Shown piece by piece: positions 35,063 to 48,300 of a stretch of 64,000 nt of DNA (position 1 is the stretch's first letter; each line of letters opens with the position of its first letter). Both the position numbers and the translations under genes were made by a program. The DNA comes from Lutjanus erythropterus (lineage: Eukaryota; Chordata; Actinopteri; Lutjaniformes; Lutjanidae): positions 7,698,532-7,762,531 of the forward strand of contig CM034597.1 in NCBI GenBank assembly GCA_020091685.1, given 5' to 3'. Under the pieces are notes generated by a model. The model did no database searches. It was not told the DNA's origin and saw only the letters and a program-made list of their open reading frames with translations.

Positions 35063-36321
35063 CAACTATCCCAATCTGATATACAACCAACCTACAATAT
35101 AACAGCAATACAACTTTCTTTGTGTAAAAAAACTGTGTCTGTTTGTCCCAGTGTGTTGACTGGCTGTGTAGTCAGTGGTACTGTTGGGCTGCTGCTTAAA
35201 AACAACAGTGTATTTGGTCTTTGTATATAAAATGGGGAAGTGAGATCTGATCACAAGTGGTCACTGAAGACACGTGTTGAGACCCACCGTCATGCCAGGT
35301 GTGAACAGACTCATCACTGATCATGCAGCAGATCTGTACAGATCTGTATTCCTTCATTCAATTCTTGAATGGGATTTGACACGAGATCATCAACTGTAAA
35401 AATGTTGTCTGGCAGAAATCAGACACGTTCTCCTAAAAACTTGAGCCAAGACTGATTGCACAGACCGATTCTCTTGTTTGTTTGTTTTTAATTATGATAA
35501 CATTATACTCGCTTCTCCTGTGCTCTTTAATGAGTACATTGTTAGTGAAGAGATTAATGTGGTTAAGCTTGATGCAGCGTGTCCGAGCCTCCACCCACAG
35601 CTGTCCAGCTCCACTGTTTCTCTGCTTACCTCCAGGGTCTGTTCTGCCCGGACTGACACACAGCTGCTGTCTGAACTCCACACAGTTTCTACCATCAACA
35701 ACATCCAGAACTGTGTGACACCACAACTTCAGCTGCTAGGACCTGACACTTTGTTATTGGACATACTGTAAGAACTGAGCGAGGCAAAGTTAATTTATTA
35801 AATGACAACAATCTTCACATCTTCAGGCAAAACACTACAGACAAAACGTTTCAAAATGCAGATTTAGATGTATATTTTGCCACTTTGTCTATTTTTAGTT
35901 TCTGTTGTTTATAGTTTTATTCCTGTGTGTTTTACAGGAGGTTTGTTAGCCTGATTTCTATAACATTTTATTCCAAAAAACATGTCTCCTTGGCTATTTT
36001 TATGGCTGTTGAAAGTATTTTTGGATAATAAAAGAGATATTCAGAATTCCATCTGTAAGAAACTTTGACTCGAATGTCAACAAAATAAAACATAAGTTTT
36101 CACCCTGAATTTTTCCAATTTTCAGATTTCTCTCCCGGGCGATTATGTAAATTGGTACATATTTGATTACATACTGCATTATTTGCATATTTAAACAAAA
36201 TTTCTGAAAACTTGTGACAACAAATTACTCTAGTAAAATGGGTAATCAAAGGGTGAATTTTCATGGTGATGTATATTATGTAATATTTTTACACTATTCA
36301 CCATAGTTTCACCTAGTATCT

Positions 36322-36786
36322 CATAGCACACATTCTATACTCAAGTAGAACTACAGATACTTGTGTATAAAAGACTCTGGTAAAAGTAGAAGTATTGATT
36401 CAACTTCTTTACTTAAGTAAAAGTGAAAAAGTACAGGCTCTGAAATGAACTCAAAGTACAAAAGTACAAAGTCACCCTCTGAAGGACTTTTGTACCGTCT
36501 GTTTCTGTGCAAAGCTGACTGAACCTCAACTTTTCTCCACGGTCAAGTCTCCTTCTCTGTCTGTTTTGTCTCATGTCTCTACATCATTTTTGTCTCGCTA
36601 CGTCCTGTTACATCTTTTACATCCTTTTGTACGGTTTTGAAAATGTTAGGAGTTAAAGAACAGATATTTGTATAAAGTAAAAGTAAAAAGTTGTCAGAAA
36701 AACAAATACTCAAGTACAGATGCCTGAAAAATCTACTTAAGTACAGTGACAAAGTATCTGTGCTTAGTTACTTCCCACCTCTGCTA
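36322..36786 (-). repeat. AGTACTT-type dispersed repeat, copy 3
   Basis: Reverse orientation of the 5908 copy: starts cacattctatactcaagtag and ends gttacttcccacctctg, with the shared inner segment aacttttctccacggtcaag. Confidence 0.6.
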
Positions 36787-38845
36787 CAATGCACCATTGG
36801 AAGCACTGTTACATAACTGACATACTGTAACTACTAAACAAATCAGACCTTGTGATGCTACTTACTTGTATGACTCGTGACGGCCCCAGGATCTTGGTCC
36901 TTCTGTGGTACTTTGTGTGTATTCTTGTGTCTTGCAGGTCCTTTGCAGGTTGGAGCTCAGGCACCATCAAGTAACTATGTAACTATAATAATAATAATTT
37001 TTAAAAAGTAACTGGGAAAACATGGTCATTGTACCCAGACTACTTCACCCTGTCTGCCCACACATCAGCTGTCATGTTTACATGCACAATAATTTTCCAT
37101 AAGTATCCAGAATATGACAAATTGCATCTGGGATGTTTTGAGTTAAGTACAGGAAAACTCACAGTTAATCTGTACACACATTGTTTTGTCATAATCTCAT
37201 ATCGAATAATATCTAAATATTTAAGGCTAATATGATATAAGTTGGTGACTGTCAGGCTCCCACGTTCAGGCAAGTAAAAGTAAACCAAAAAAACAACCTT
37301 GATATATTTTATTGGAGTACGAAAATAGTTTTGATGTTGCACTCACATGTCAAGGACTTGGTGAAAAGATGAGAGAGATGTCTCCTTACAGAGGCTCTGT
37401 TTAACCCGCTCCACTGAGCCATGTCCTTCACTAACAGAGCAGTGATGCATTTCTCAGCCAGTAGGTGGTGCCAGAGCTCCAAGGATGAAGATATACTGCA
37501 CTAACCGGCTCTACCTCAACAAAACCCTTACCAATGATTTTTTTCATCAGAGTAACGTGGAGCTGAAAGTCAGCTGCAAACTCAAGTTTACAGAATCTTT
37601 CAGCAGCAGTCCAAAAGTTTGGCTTTGGTAATGTGTCTGGAAAATGTAATTATAAAAAGTAATAGAAATAAAAAATTAGGCTATAATTATTTCATTTCTG
37701 TGAAACCAGTTAAAACAGTCAAAAGGGAATTGACTATATGTACAACTGTACACACTCCTTGAGCTAAAGAAACAAAACCCTCTGTGATGCCCTGACCAAA
37801 AAACTACTTAAAATCACATTTTTGTTAGTAAGGTAATACATGAAGAACAGTGTGGCTTAAGAGACACAAAAACATAATAGACATTTACTTGATATCAGGT
37901 TTTGGTTTAAACATTACAACACATTTATTGATGAGGAGATATAACCAGCCAGATCAGGGTCAGATCTTACACAAGCACAAGGATTGTTATTTGCATGGGA
38001 GTAACAGCATGGGGGCTGTCAAATTATTGTTTGATCATTTTTTGAAAACTTTGGGTTTTTTTTTTCAAAACCCTCAAGAAGTCTACAATTAACATATTTA
38101 CTGTAATAAATCATAAAATTACCATATGTTGAAATTTCTATTCCAGGCCATAATGTGTGTTATTATTTTCCCGTTTCACGTTTATTAGAGTTAAAATTAA
38201 TGCCGAAAGTTGGCCAAATAAGTATGTGTCTGTTTATGAGTCATAAGAAATCATTAATAATCATATAGATGGCATAGATGTTTATAACTGATAAAATGAG
38301 CAATATGTCACTGGAGTCTGGCAGAGTGTGTATTTTTGTAGCAATGCAATCGCAATTTTCAGGATAACAGGCTTAGCTTTACATCGACAGACAACTGAAA
38401 GTTTGAAACAGCTGATCAACTTAGAGTGGAGGACTCATCGTCATTTGTTATTGTCAAATTACAACGTTGCACTCGTCTTGTGTTCCTGCAGCGTTCCTGC
38501 AGCCTGCCTGAGTTTCCTTGAGTCTGGGGAGCAGAGGGCAGCGGGAAACAACTCACTTCAACCATAGACTGTATACTAAATACAAGTCAAATATGTCTGG
38601 AAGTACACATTAATATGAATCCAACATACAATAATTTCACTCTGACAAAAGGCTACCCATGAATCCTTGTGCAATCACATGAGCTAGCTAAATCACTGTG
38701 TGGCACATAGCCATAAAGGCTAACTAGTTAGCTACATGTTATTGACATGTTTTGGCCAATTAGCTGTATAATTATCCCAAGTGTACAAACTCTTGTGGGC
38801 CACAATCGATTGTTTTGGAACTTCACAAGCAGGAGACTTGAGAAA

Positions 38846-38926
38846 AATGGCTGAAGTCCAGAGGTTGAGGCTAATGCAGCTAACACTAGCCGTGCTACAA
38901 CAGCTGCTGACTGAGCAGCTACAGGT
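38846..38926 (+). other. Possible first exon of an unidentified transcript
   Basis: An ATG frame (MAEVQRLRLMQLTLAVLQQL, LTEQLQ) ends at a strong donor CTACAG|GTAAGG. Spliced in phase 0 to an acceptor at 39029 (CACTGCAG|GTC) it stops after six codons. Spliced to 41803 it would continue with VRPTQAAAVLHVDSLERLFY, TKWNGTFIGSN and stop. I do not recognise the product. Chance or a TE-derived fragment is as likely. Confidence 0.18.
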
Positions 38927-40235
38927 AAGGCCAAAAGAGAGATGTCTTGATATCCATGAAAAACCCTGAAGACCCCTGCAGTGGACAACTGATGTCCTCA
39001 CCTGAGCTCTTTCATTACGTTCACTGCAGGTCAAGCCACGCCTCCTCTAACATGGACGAGACTCTGACAAAGACCAAGCAGAAAAGAAGATTAAAAAGGT
39101 TTGTCACATTGTCTTAATGTAGGGCCATTACTCTGCTACCATTTAATTAAACAATTAATGACTCACTTTTAGTGTGATTAAATGTTACCACCTACTTATT
39201 ACTTCCTTTAATTGTATCATCAAGAAATGTGATTTCATGCAAATTATCTAAACCATTTTCTGCCTGCTCCCTGGGAAATAAAGACAGATCCCAGAGGAGC
39301 TGTGTCCACATACATCTAGAGCACAGCGTCTGACCAATGAACAAGGCTTACATCAAAGATGCAGTGTCTATCTGAGGGGAGCCGTTTACTTTATTCAATT
39401 ATCCTGAAACAATGTGACAATTATTTTATTTATCATATGGTGCTGGAGGGCTGCAGATAACAGGTAACTACCATGGATTAACTGATGACCACTGCATTTT
39501 CTATTGATAACACTAATAGGATAAACAACAACACAACAATCAATATGGTTATTTATTTCACGTGTTCTGATCCTCTCTTTCATGACAGGATACGCTCAAA
39601 TTTAATTAATTTCTGGCTTTTTCTGATGTGATTTAATTTTCTCCAACAGTCTTCATGTGTGAAAGTTTTCCACTTGCTTAAATGAGCAGTGTTAAATCAC
39701 TTCTGATAAAACTTTAAAATTACATTATGAGAGTTGGATTATCTTTTTGGAGGTGAAATTACAGAATATAAATTAGGGATAGCAATAAGTTGAGAAGACA
39801 TTGAATATCGCAATTCAAGATTAAACAAAATAGTCAGTATACTGATGCTGTACCAGACTATGACAATATCTACCATGATATTACAAGCTTGATTTTTTAA
39901 TTTTATCATTTATATTTTATTTTATAAAAGGACTGTAACTGACCGTGGCGCGCACATAATTCAAACCTTCATTGCAAATGGTAACATAAGACCTAGTTTG
40001 ATGTTGTTGGGGAGTAGAGTGGGATCATGGCAGTTATCCTCATTGCCGCTCTTCCTGGACAAGGTTATGTATTTACATTTTATTCATGTTACATTTAGTC
40101 ATGCTTGCAACTTTCTTCCCAGAAGTTAAAGCAACTAGTGGCTTGTAGGAAATGCACCGTTACCATTATGGATTTCTCACAGTGTGATCATTGCTGGAAA
40201 CTTTTGGGATAATGGAAGCACACAACTTAACAAAA

Positions 40236-40540
40236 TACACTCACCAGCCACTTTATTACACCTTGCTAGTATCGTGTTGGACCCCCTTCTTGGTGGCATA
40301 GATTCAACAAGGTGCTGGAAACATTCCTCAGAGATTTTGGTCCATATTAACATGATAGCATCACACAGCTGCTGCAGATTTGTTGGCTGCACATCCATGA
40401 TGCAAATCTTCCGCTCCACCACATCCCAAAGATCGGAACTTCAGCAGGTTGTCTTGACCATGGCTACATGCCTATATGGATTAAGTTGCTGCCATGTGAT
40501 TGGCTGATTAGATATTTGCGTTAACGAGCCAGTGAGTGTA
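40236..40540 (+). mobile_element. TACACTCACC inverted-repeat element
   Basis: Left end tacactcaccagccacttta and right end aacgagccagtgagtgta are inverted. The interior ccttgctagtatcgtgttgg and attggctgattagatatttg is typical of a widespread fish repeat. About 305 bp, no transposase, TA at both edges. Confidence 0.65.
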
Positions 40541-41976
40541 GATAACACATGTCAAGTGTTTGTGGACATATTAATACTGAAATGTTACATATTATATCTT
40601 TAAGTTATACTAGTTAGCTAGTTAACATTAGCTAAAGTTAGCTAACAGGCTAAGACCACAGAGAGCAATCAATCATTCAATCAAAGCTCATGTAGTGACT
40701 GTACTGTCACTTGTACATTATAATTTTGAAACAACAAGACAGTTAAAGGAGAAAATAACTAAAAATCTTCTTGTTCTTAACATGGCAACAACTGTAGCTC
40801 CTTTCCAATGTACAGCCAATCATACAGTATTACACAGCATCTGTGCACTTTGTGATGTACAACAAACGATAATGTGTACGTCATCTGTCAGCACAGAACC
40901 CCGAGCAAATCTGGTACAATGGACCTGAAAAAAATAAAGTTTTAAGGGAACAAAAGATATCACCTGACTAATGAATAGGTATGACTTTGCTGTTATATAC
41001 GGATATACATTTATATACACATTATACATGGTGAAATTCATGGAGATACAGGCGTCTAACAAGCAATATCAATAACAATATTGGCATGTTTTGTAATTTG
41101 AGTTACACCAGCTATTATTTTTGAAAAATCCAATTCCACAAAAGTTTACAATATTGAAGAACATGTTGGAGTATCAGGTCAGATATGTGAGGCATACAGC
41201 AGGTTACCGCATATATTACAGGGTTCCTCCACTTTTTCTGAAGTCAAATTCAAGCACTTTTCAAGCATTGTCAAGTTTTTCCAGCACCTTACAGCTGTGG
41301 TAAATGACACATATACATATACATGCTCGAAATGTTTAAATCAGATGTTATTGTTCTATAAACAACCACAGTTATGTTTTATTTACAGAATTCTACACTC
41401 TGGATGACAAATTAAAAATGTAACACCTGTCTGTAAGTAGACTTGGCATCCTAGTAGAGCTGCAATAATAGTGGCAGTTATTAATTAATAATCAAATAAA
41501 TCACTCAACTTATTTTGATGATTGATTAGTCATGTTAGGAATTGTTTAAGAAAAATCTTATGATTAATGGTTTTGAGTCATTTTTTTAAGGAAAAAAAAA
41601 AGATTTCAGCTATTGTGTAGTAAAGTAATGCGATTATAAGAACTTTCTCCAAAATCCACTTTTCAAATCTTGAAAACACTACATTAAAATTCAAGCATTT
41701 CCAGCAAAGTCCAAACACATTTCTGTCAAGAAATAGTTGTGTAAACACAAATATTACCAATGATACTAATTAATGTTCAACTCTATTCAGGTCAGACCGA
41801 CTCAGGCTGCTGCTGTCTTGCATGTGGACTCACTGGAAAGGCTCTTCTACACTAAATGGAATGGGACCTTCATTGGTAGTAATTAGTAAACAATCATGTT
41901 TACCCTCCTACTTCATGTCATTATCTTTATTTTGATGATGAACCCTGAACTAGACAAAATAGGAATCACACTTTTT

Positions 41977-42224
41977 TTTATTTGACACAAAAAGAAAAAA
42001 TAACAAAACAAATCACAAACCACCTCTTCATAACTATATGATGCCATTGAAACATTTCAAACAGACCATAAATGTTTCTGTCAGATTAAAGCACAGAGAA
42101 ATACAAAAATAAGCACTCTTCCCATGAATGCAGGCAAAAAACAAGTGGAAAAAAACTCATGGATCATCACAGAACTGAAGAATATACAGTAAAAAAAAGA
42201 GGTATCAGTGAGAGTGAACGGATT
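41977..42224 (-). other. cldn18: cldn18 3' UTR with poly(A) signal
   Basis: A canonical AATAAA lies on the minus strand at 41982-41977, about 245 nt past the stop and followed by an A/T-rich stretch. This gives a short but plausible 3' UTR. Longer forms cannot be excluded. Confidence 0.5.
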
Positions 42225-42366
42225 CTACACGTAGTCAAATCTCTGAGCGGACTGCCTTCCCTCCACACTGTGGGCTTTGTAGGAGTCGTTGTACGCTGGA
42301 CGGGGTCTGATGTCAGATTTGTAGATAGTGGGCACAGAGGCAGCTTTGTAGGCCACCCCATCATAC
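42225..42366 (-). CDS. cldn18: cldn18 exon 5 (cytosolic tail, stop)
   Basis: 142 nt, residues 212-258 and TAG (42227-42225): RYDGVAYKAASVPTIYKSDI, RPRPAYNDSYKAHSVEGRQS, AQRFDYV. Repeated YK and YNDSYK tyrosines resemble the mammalian tail, and the final YV is a PDZ ligand. Acceptor CTACAG|GTAT. Confidence 0.95.
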
Positions 42367-45300
42367 CTGTAGGATATTAGAAATTTAAAAAACAAATTAT
42401 ATCTGGGATATTAAAATAGTTAAAAACAATGTAACTGAAAAGACATTACAAAGAATACAGGGACATGTATGGTCATAAGGACTTTTGTGTATCGTTTTAC
42501 AAGCAGCCTCGTAAGCATTTGCAACTCTGCATTATATATGCAGAGAAAAAAACACACTGGAGGAGTTGCATTTACATTTTGCTGAGTATGAGTCCTTAAA
42601 TTTGAAAGGAGAGTTTTACTGCCCCGGCCAGGCAAAATAAATCCAGGGGTGCTTTATATTGTTGTTCAGCTCTGTCAGAAGCCAAGATTTCTGTTTTTAG
42701 GTTCCTTCATTTAACAGCAGTGAACATACAAACTGCACTTGTATTTTGCATGTATGCTCTATTTAGCAGCTTACTCATCTTTGTCACGTTAATGTAAAGG
42801 AGTGAAGTTCTGGCAAAGTTTTTTCTTTTTTAAAGAAAGAATGATGAAATAGTGTGATAATAACAAAACAGTGACATAGGAAACCAGTAAAACAGACATA
42901 ATGGACATACATACAGACAGAATAAACATGACATAATAACATAAAGTAGTTATGATAATGTATGTGTTTATATGATAAGAGCAGGGAGTAGAAATTCTGA
43001 TTGGTCACTTGCAATATTCTAAGGTCAGTTATTTCTTTATAGCAGACCATCACTATGTATGACAGCTCCAATCATAGACTCTGGAGGAGCAATAAAGTCA
43101 TTTTTAAATCAACAAAATCCTTTTTAAAATCAGTATTGCGTCAATTTATTGATACAATACTGGTTAATGTACATAATGTACAGTCAGGGTTTATTTCACA
43201 GTAATGACCTGCTCACTGTACATTATCCCTTATTTTAGGTAGGGTGTGTGCAGGGCTGCAACTAACAATTATTTTCATTATTGATGAATCTGTCGATTAT
43301 TTCCTTGATTAATCAGTTATTAATCGATTACTAGTTTGGTCCATTTCATAAATTTTTCAAGCAAAGCTGGTTCCAGCTTTTTAAATGTACAGATTTGCTG
43401 CTTTTCTGTGTCATTTATGATTGTAAATAAAGAGTTTTAGGGCTTTGGACTGTTTGTGGGACAAAAGAATCTGAAGACATCACTTAGGACTCTGTGAAAT
43501 TGATATGAGCATTTTTCACATTTTTTTAAATAATATTTGTTACTTGCAGAACTATTCCTACTTCCTCAGCGGTTCTGTAAAAGGTCAGAAGAGGTCAAAA
43601 ATTAGTTGCTTCCTTCACTGATGAAACGTACCGTTGGTGTTTGTCTGCAGTCATTCCACGGCAGGCCAGACACATCATGATGCCTCCAATGACCAAGATA
43701 GCTGCACCGATCCAGCCCACGAAAAGAGCGGGGCCAAAAGTGTACCTGAAAGAAGACAGTGATTACAGGAAAACATAACAAAGTGCTGCAGCAGATAAAA
43801 CATTATCTTAATTTGACTTTACCTTGGAGTCAGAGCTCCTGTGAGTCCACCAACACCTCCTCCGTACATACCGAACCCACCATCAGCATACGTTGTGAAA
43901 CGAAAACTTTGCACAATCAAGTTAGCAAAGGCAGAAACTCCAGCAATGCCACAGACACCTAAAGATGAAGAACAAACAATGGAATTAGTACAAAATGGTT
44001 TTGCTGCAATAAGAGAACAAACAGGGCTGTTTTTAGCTTTTTGGGGGCCCTATGCAAAATCTGTGGTCCATGGGCTTGCATTTAACATTTAATACATTGC
44101 ATTGAGTGCACTTTGAATGGAAAGGAAGCTACATGCATGAAAAACATCCTTTCCCTCTCTATGTCAAATCACTAGTGCTGTCAGGCGATTAAAAAAATTA
44201 ATCTAATTAATTACAGGATTTGTAATTAATTAATCTAATTAATCGCATTTTAATCTCATATCTGCTAAAGGTCCCCAAATAAAGAATTTGAATTCTAGGA
44301 CATTACAAAATTGTAGTGCATGACTAATCAATTGAATACACAAGGTACAAATCACTGCGTTCTTGTTAATAGTCCCGTCTTTGTTCTTTTTATAAATAAA
44401 CTTGCCGTTCAAAGGTCCAAGTAAGCTTGCCTCGCTCTTAGGGGTGCAACGGATCAAAAAACTCACAGTTCGGATCATATCACAGGTTTGAGTCACGGAT
44501 CGGATCATTTCTTGGATCAGCAAAAAAGAAAAAAGTGGTGGGATTAGAGTTAAATTATTTTAAAATGCACTTGTCTTTGATCTTTGTCTGTCTGTAATTA
44601 TCACCATAGTTATGTAATGTAATAATAATGATAATAGTAATGATAATGGTAATATATTAAAAACTTCAAACGTATACAGTGCTGTACTATGTACATACTA
44701 TACATATATTAGATCATTATACACTGTACAGTATAATATACAACTACGCTCTGTAGTCTGACTCAATGTCCCGCCTACAGCAGCACATCTGATTGGTTAG
44801 AAGTCACGATCAATCAGCAGACACAGTGTGTGACAGACGGGGTGAGACAGAGCTGCACCGGTGAGCAGAGAGGAGCTGTGTAGAAGTTAAGACAGCTGAT
44901 ATCACCAAAGTTTCAATGAACATCACAGTTTGATGATCTGTTTCTATGGTGATAGCAGAGTTACATCAGTGAAAAAAGTTATGGTCTGGATTTCACTCGA
45001 GGCGATTTGACGGCTTTTAAATCAGTCGCTCTTCACAGAGATGCGCTGCACACAGTCGCATTTGTCCTCTTTTCACTGCAACTCTGCATTGAGATTTCTG
45101 GTATTATAACTTATACAAAAGTAACAGTGACAGTAAAACTATGATGCTCACATGTGGTCCGCGGATCACACGCGTGCCGAACTCAATGGGCCAAATTTAA
45201 AATGCTTGCGCATTGACTTGCCACCCATGATTAATTGCGTTAATTTTTATAGCGCGTTAATTTGCAGCGTAATTAATTAATCTAATTAACGCGTTAAACT

Positions 45301-48300
45301 GACAGCCCTACAAATCACAAATCTCAAATTAACCCCAACAATTTAACCCTAGAAAATCAGGATTAATGAGAATCACTGGTGCTCCCCTACGTAAATAAAA
45401 TTGTGAAAACTTACTGCAGATTTACAGAATCTGCATTATAACATCTGCCAAAATGAGACAGATGCTAAATGTTATGATCATTTTTTTAATAAATAACACT
45501 AAACTAATTATATGAAAAAAGGAACACTTCAATTTCCAAGTCCCATAATTCATGGTAAATAAGTAATAAGTAATAAATACTTGAAATTACCTCCAAATTT
45601 CATGGTTAAGTATGTGATAATTAGCAAGTACTATTTCATATAGTTGGTGGTAATTACAAATAAATTTCTCCAAATTTACCTGCAAATTATCCCCAAATTT
45701 CATGGTAAATATGTAATAATTAGCAAATACTGCTACTACTACTTTGATGGAAATGACACATGTGTATTATCACATAATTAACCATTTAATTTGTGGGTAA
45801 TTTCAGAAATTTCACATATATTACTTGGTAATTACCACTTATTTACCATGAAATTATGGGACCTGGAAATTGAAGCGTTATCAAAAATATCCAGTTTCTC
45901 TCAAAGTGTGCTGATGTGAGTGACATAGTGACATGACATATGAATAAATAAAGCTTTCCCACTGATTTCTTGACAGTGACAGTCTTCCTTTGCAGTAGGG
46001 GATAACAGTGGTGATGCTGAATGTTGGATCTGCTACTGAACACAGGTCATCACTACATTACACTGTTTTGGGGCCCCATGTTTGCTTTTGGGACCCTATG
46101 CATAGAGCAAGAAACGGCCCTGTAAAAAAAACATTATCACACCTGCAAGAACAAACAAGATCCCGGCTGTCAGAGTCATCGTGGCTTTGATGTTGTCCTC
46201 CATGTTCCCCATTTTCAAGCACTTCAGCGCGAATATGGCGATCAGGCAGCCGATGGCTCCGAAAACAATCCCGACAATCATCAAGGCTCGGACGGCTTGG
46301 AGCAGAGCTGGAAGTCAAAGTCACCATTTAGAACATTTCTCATAACAGTATTTGTTCATAAAATTGAATGTAGAGCAGAAAGAACATTTACTTAAGTACT
46401 GCAAAATTTCAAGGTACCTGTACTTTTCATGAGTATGTTTTTTATTCTACTTCACACTTCAGCTCTGATATATTTCAGAGGAAAGTATTTTTACTCCACT
46501 ACATTTATTTGACTGCTTTAGTTACTTTGCAAGTTAAGTTTTTCACACGAAACATGATCAACAGATACGTTTTGACACATTTTAATACATGAATCCACCC
46601 AGCAGGATAGAAAATAGTTAAAATTAGCTCTGTCTTGATGAACTGCACCACAAAATGCTGCTTACACATTGTTGCAGTGGTTTCTAAACTGGTGGATGGG
46701 CTGCAGGGTGAGCATGGATGACAAATATAGAGTGGGAAAACCTAAATGAATATGATTTATGTAGGGAAATAAACAAACAAGAGTTTGCTGATGTTATCAT
46801 GCTTTATTTCACTAAAATTTAGCTAGTATCCTTTTTTTCATCAGTTGCTTCCCCAATTGTTGTTAATGATTAATAATAAATGTGGGGTGGATGGGTGTGA
46901 ACTTTTTCCAGCTTCTGTAGGGCAATAATGCATCAATAATTATAACCCTTTATATAAAATATAACATATAAAATAAAATAACATCATACTTTCATACTTG
47001 AATTCAGGACTTCAATTTGGAGTATTTTACTCATCTCTCAGTCATATTACCACTTGTATTTAAAGCAATAGTTCACCCAAAAATGAAAATTCAGTCTTTA
47101 TCTGCTCACCCTCATGCTGAATTAGGGTCGGTTCTTAGTTTTCTGCTGGAGTGCTGGAGTTTCACAGGAAAACAGCGTTGCACAATCTCCCAAACGATTT
47201 AAGTATTCAAGCGGAAAAAAACAAAAAAAACAACCGGAAACAATCTCCATGCTGCTTGTTTCCCTAACATGCCGTTCATCTGTGCGCACACTCTGTCGCA
47301 CCACACACACCCAATTCAGACGGTGTGCATGTGAACGTGGCTCAAGACCTAAGTAGCTACAGTGAAGATTTGGGCTAAAACATGGTGTAAATAATGTCTT
47401 TCGAGTCAACTTGTAATGTTGGGGCTTTAGGAGACTTGAATTACACTACATGAACAGTATGGAGGCATTTTTTGGTGGGGGAGATTCTGTTGTTTTTTAT
47501 GTTTGAAAACTGGTCTCAATTCACTTAAATTGTTTGGGAGATTCTGCAACGCTGTTTTCCTGTGAAACTCCAGCAGAGTTTTGTGGACTGAAAAACTAAA
47601 CCTGACCTTCAATCAGCATGAACGTGAACAGATAATGACTGAATTTAAAATTTGGGGTGAACTATCCCTTTAAGAAAAAAAGTCTGAGTACTTCTTCTTT
47701 TAAAATCTACCAGATCAGCAACACACCTGATTAAGGTTCAGGTTCAGGGACACCAGTGAAACCACAAAGTAAAAATTCAGTAGTTCCCATTAATTTTGGC
47801 TCCTATATTTCTAAAATTTGGCTTATATGATGTAGAGGTTATGTGGTGATTTTCATAGTTGTAACACTGAGCATGACCTTGTTAATGCCACTCAGAGATC
47901 AATTACTAGAAAATCATTTTTCCTTCATATTTGAGCTGATGTAGTGTAATAGTGTCATTTGTGTTTTATTGCATAATTGAGCACATTTTCACAAACAAGA
48001 GTGTGTTTGCATTTCAGATGCATGTATTTCAGCCTCAGAGTATTTTTTTCTGTTACAAGAAGCTTAAAGCGTTCAACACTTATGCCATTTGTTTCCATTT
48101 AACACTAGAACAACCAAAGCAGTCATTTTGACCTTTTTCAAATTTACAACATTTTTAAAAAATGCAATGCTGCTGGTACCTGACTTTTCTCCAAAGTGTT
48201 TGTATGTTTTTTTTTTTTTTTAAATAAATAAATAAATAAATAATAAATGATAAATAAATTACACATTGGCAAAAAATGTGATCACTTTTACCTATTTCAG

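Noticed and set aside
34733..35230. 165-residue open frame
   Set aside because: Covers a dispersed repeat and an (AAT)n run giving poly-isoleucine; not a gene.
30660..41970. selenof (sep15), expected beside hs2st1 by human gene order
   Set aside because: No frame with its CGUKL-type region or thioredoxin-like domain was seen on either strand.
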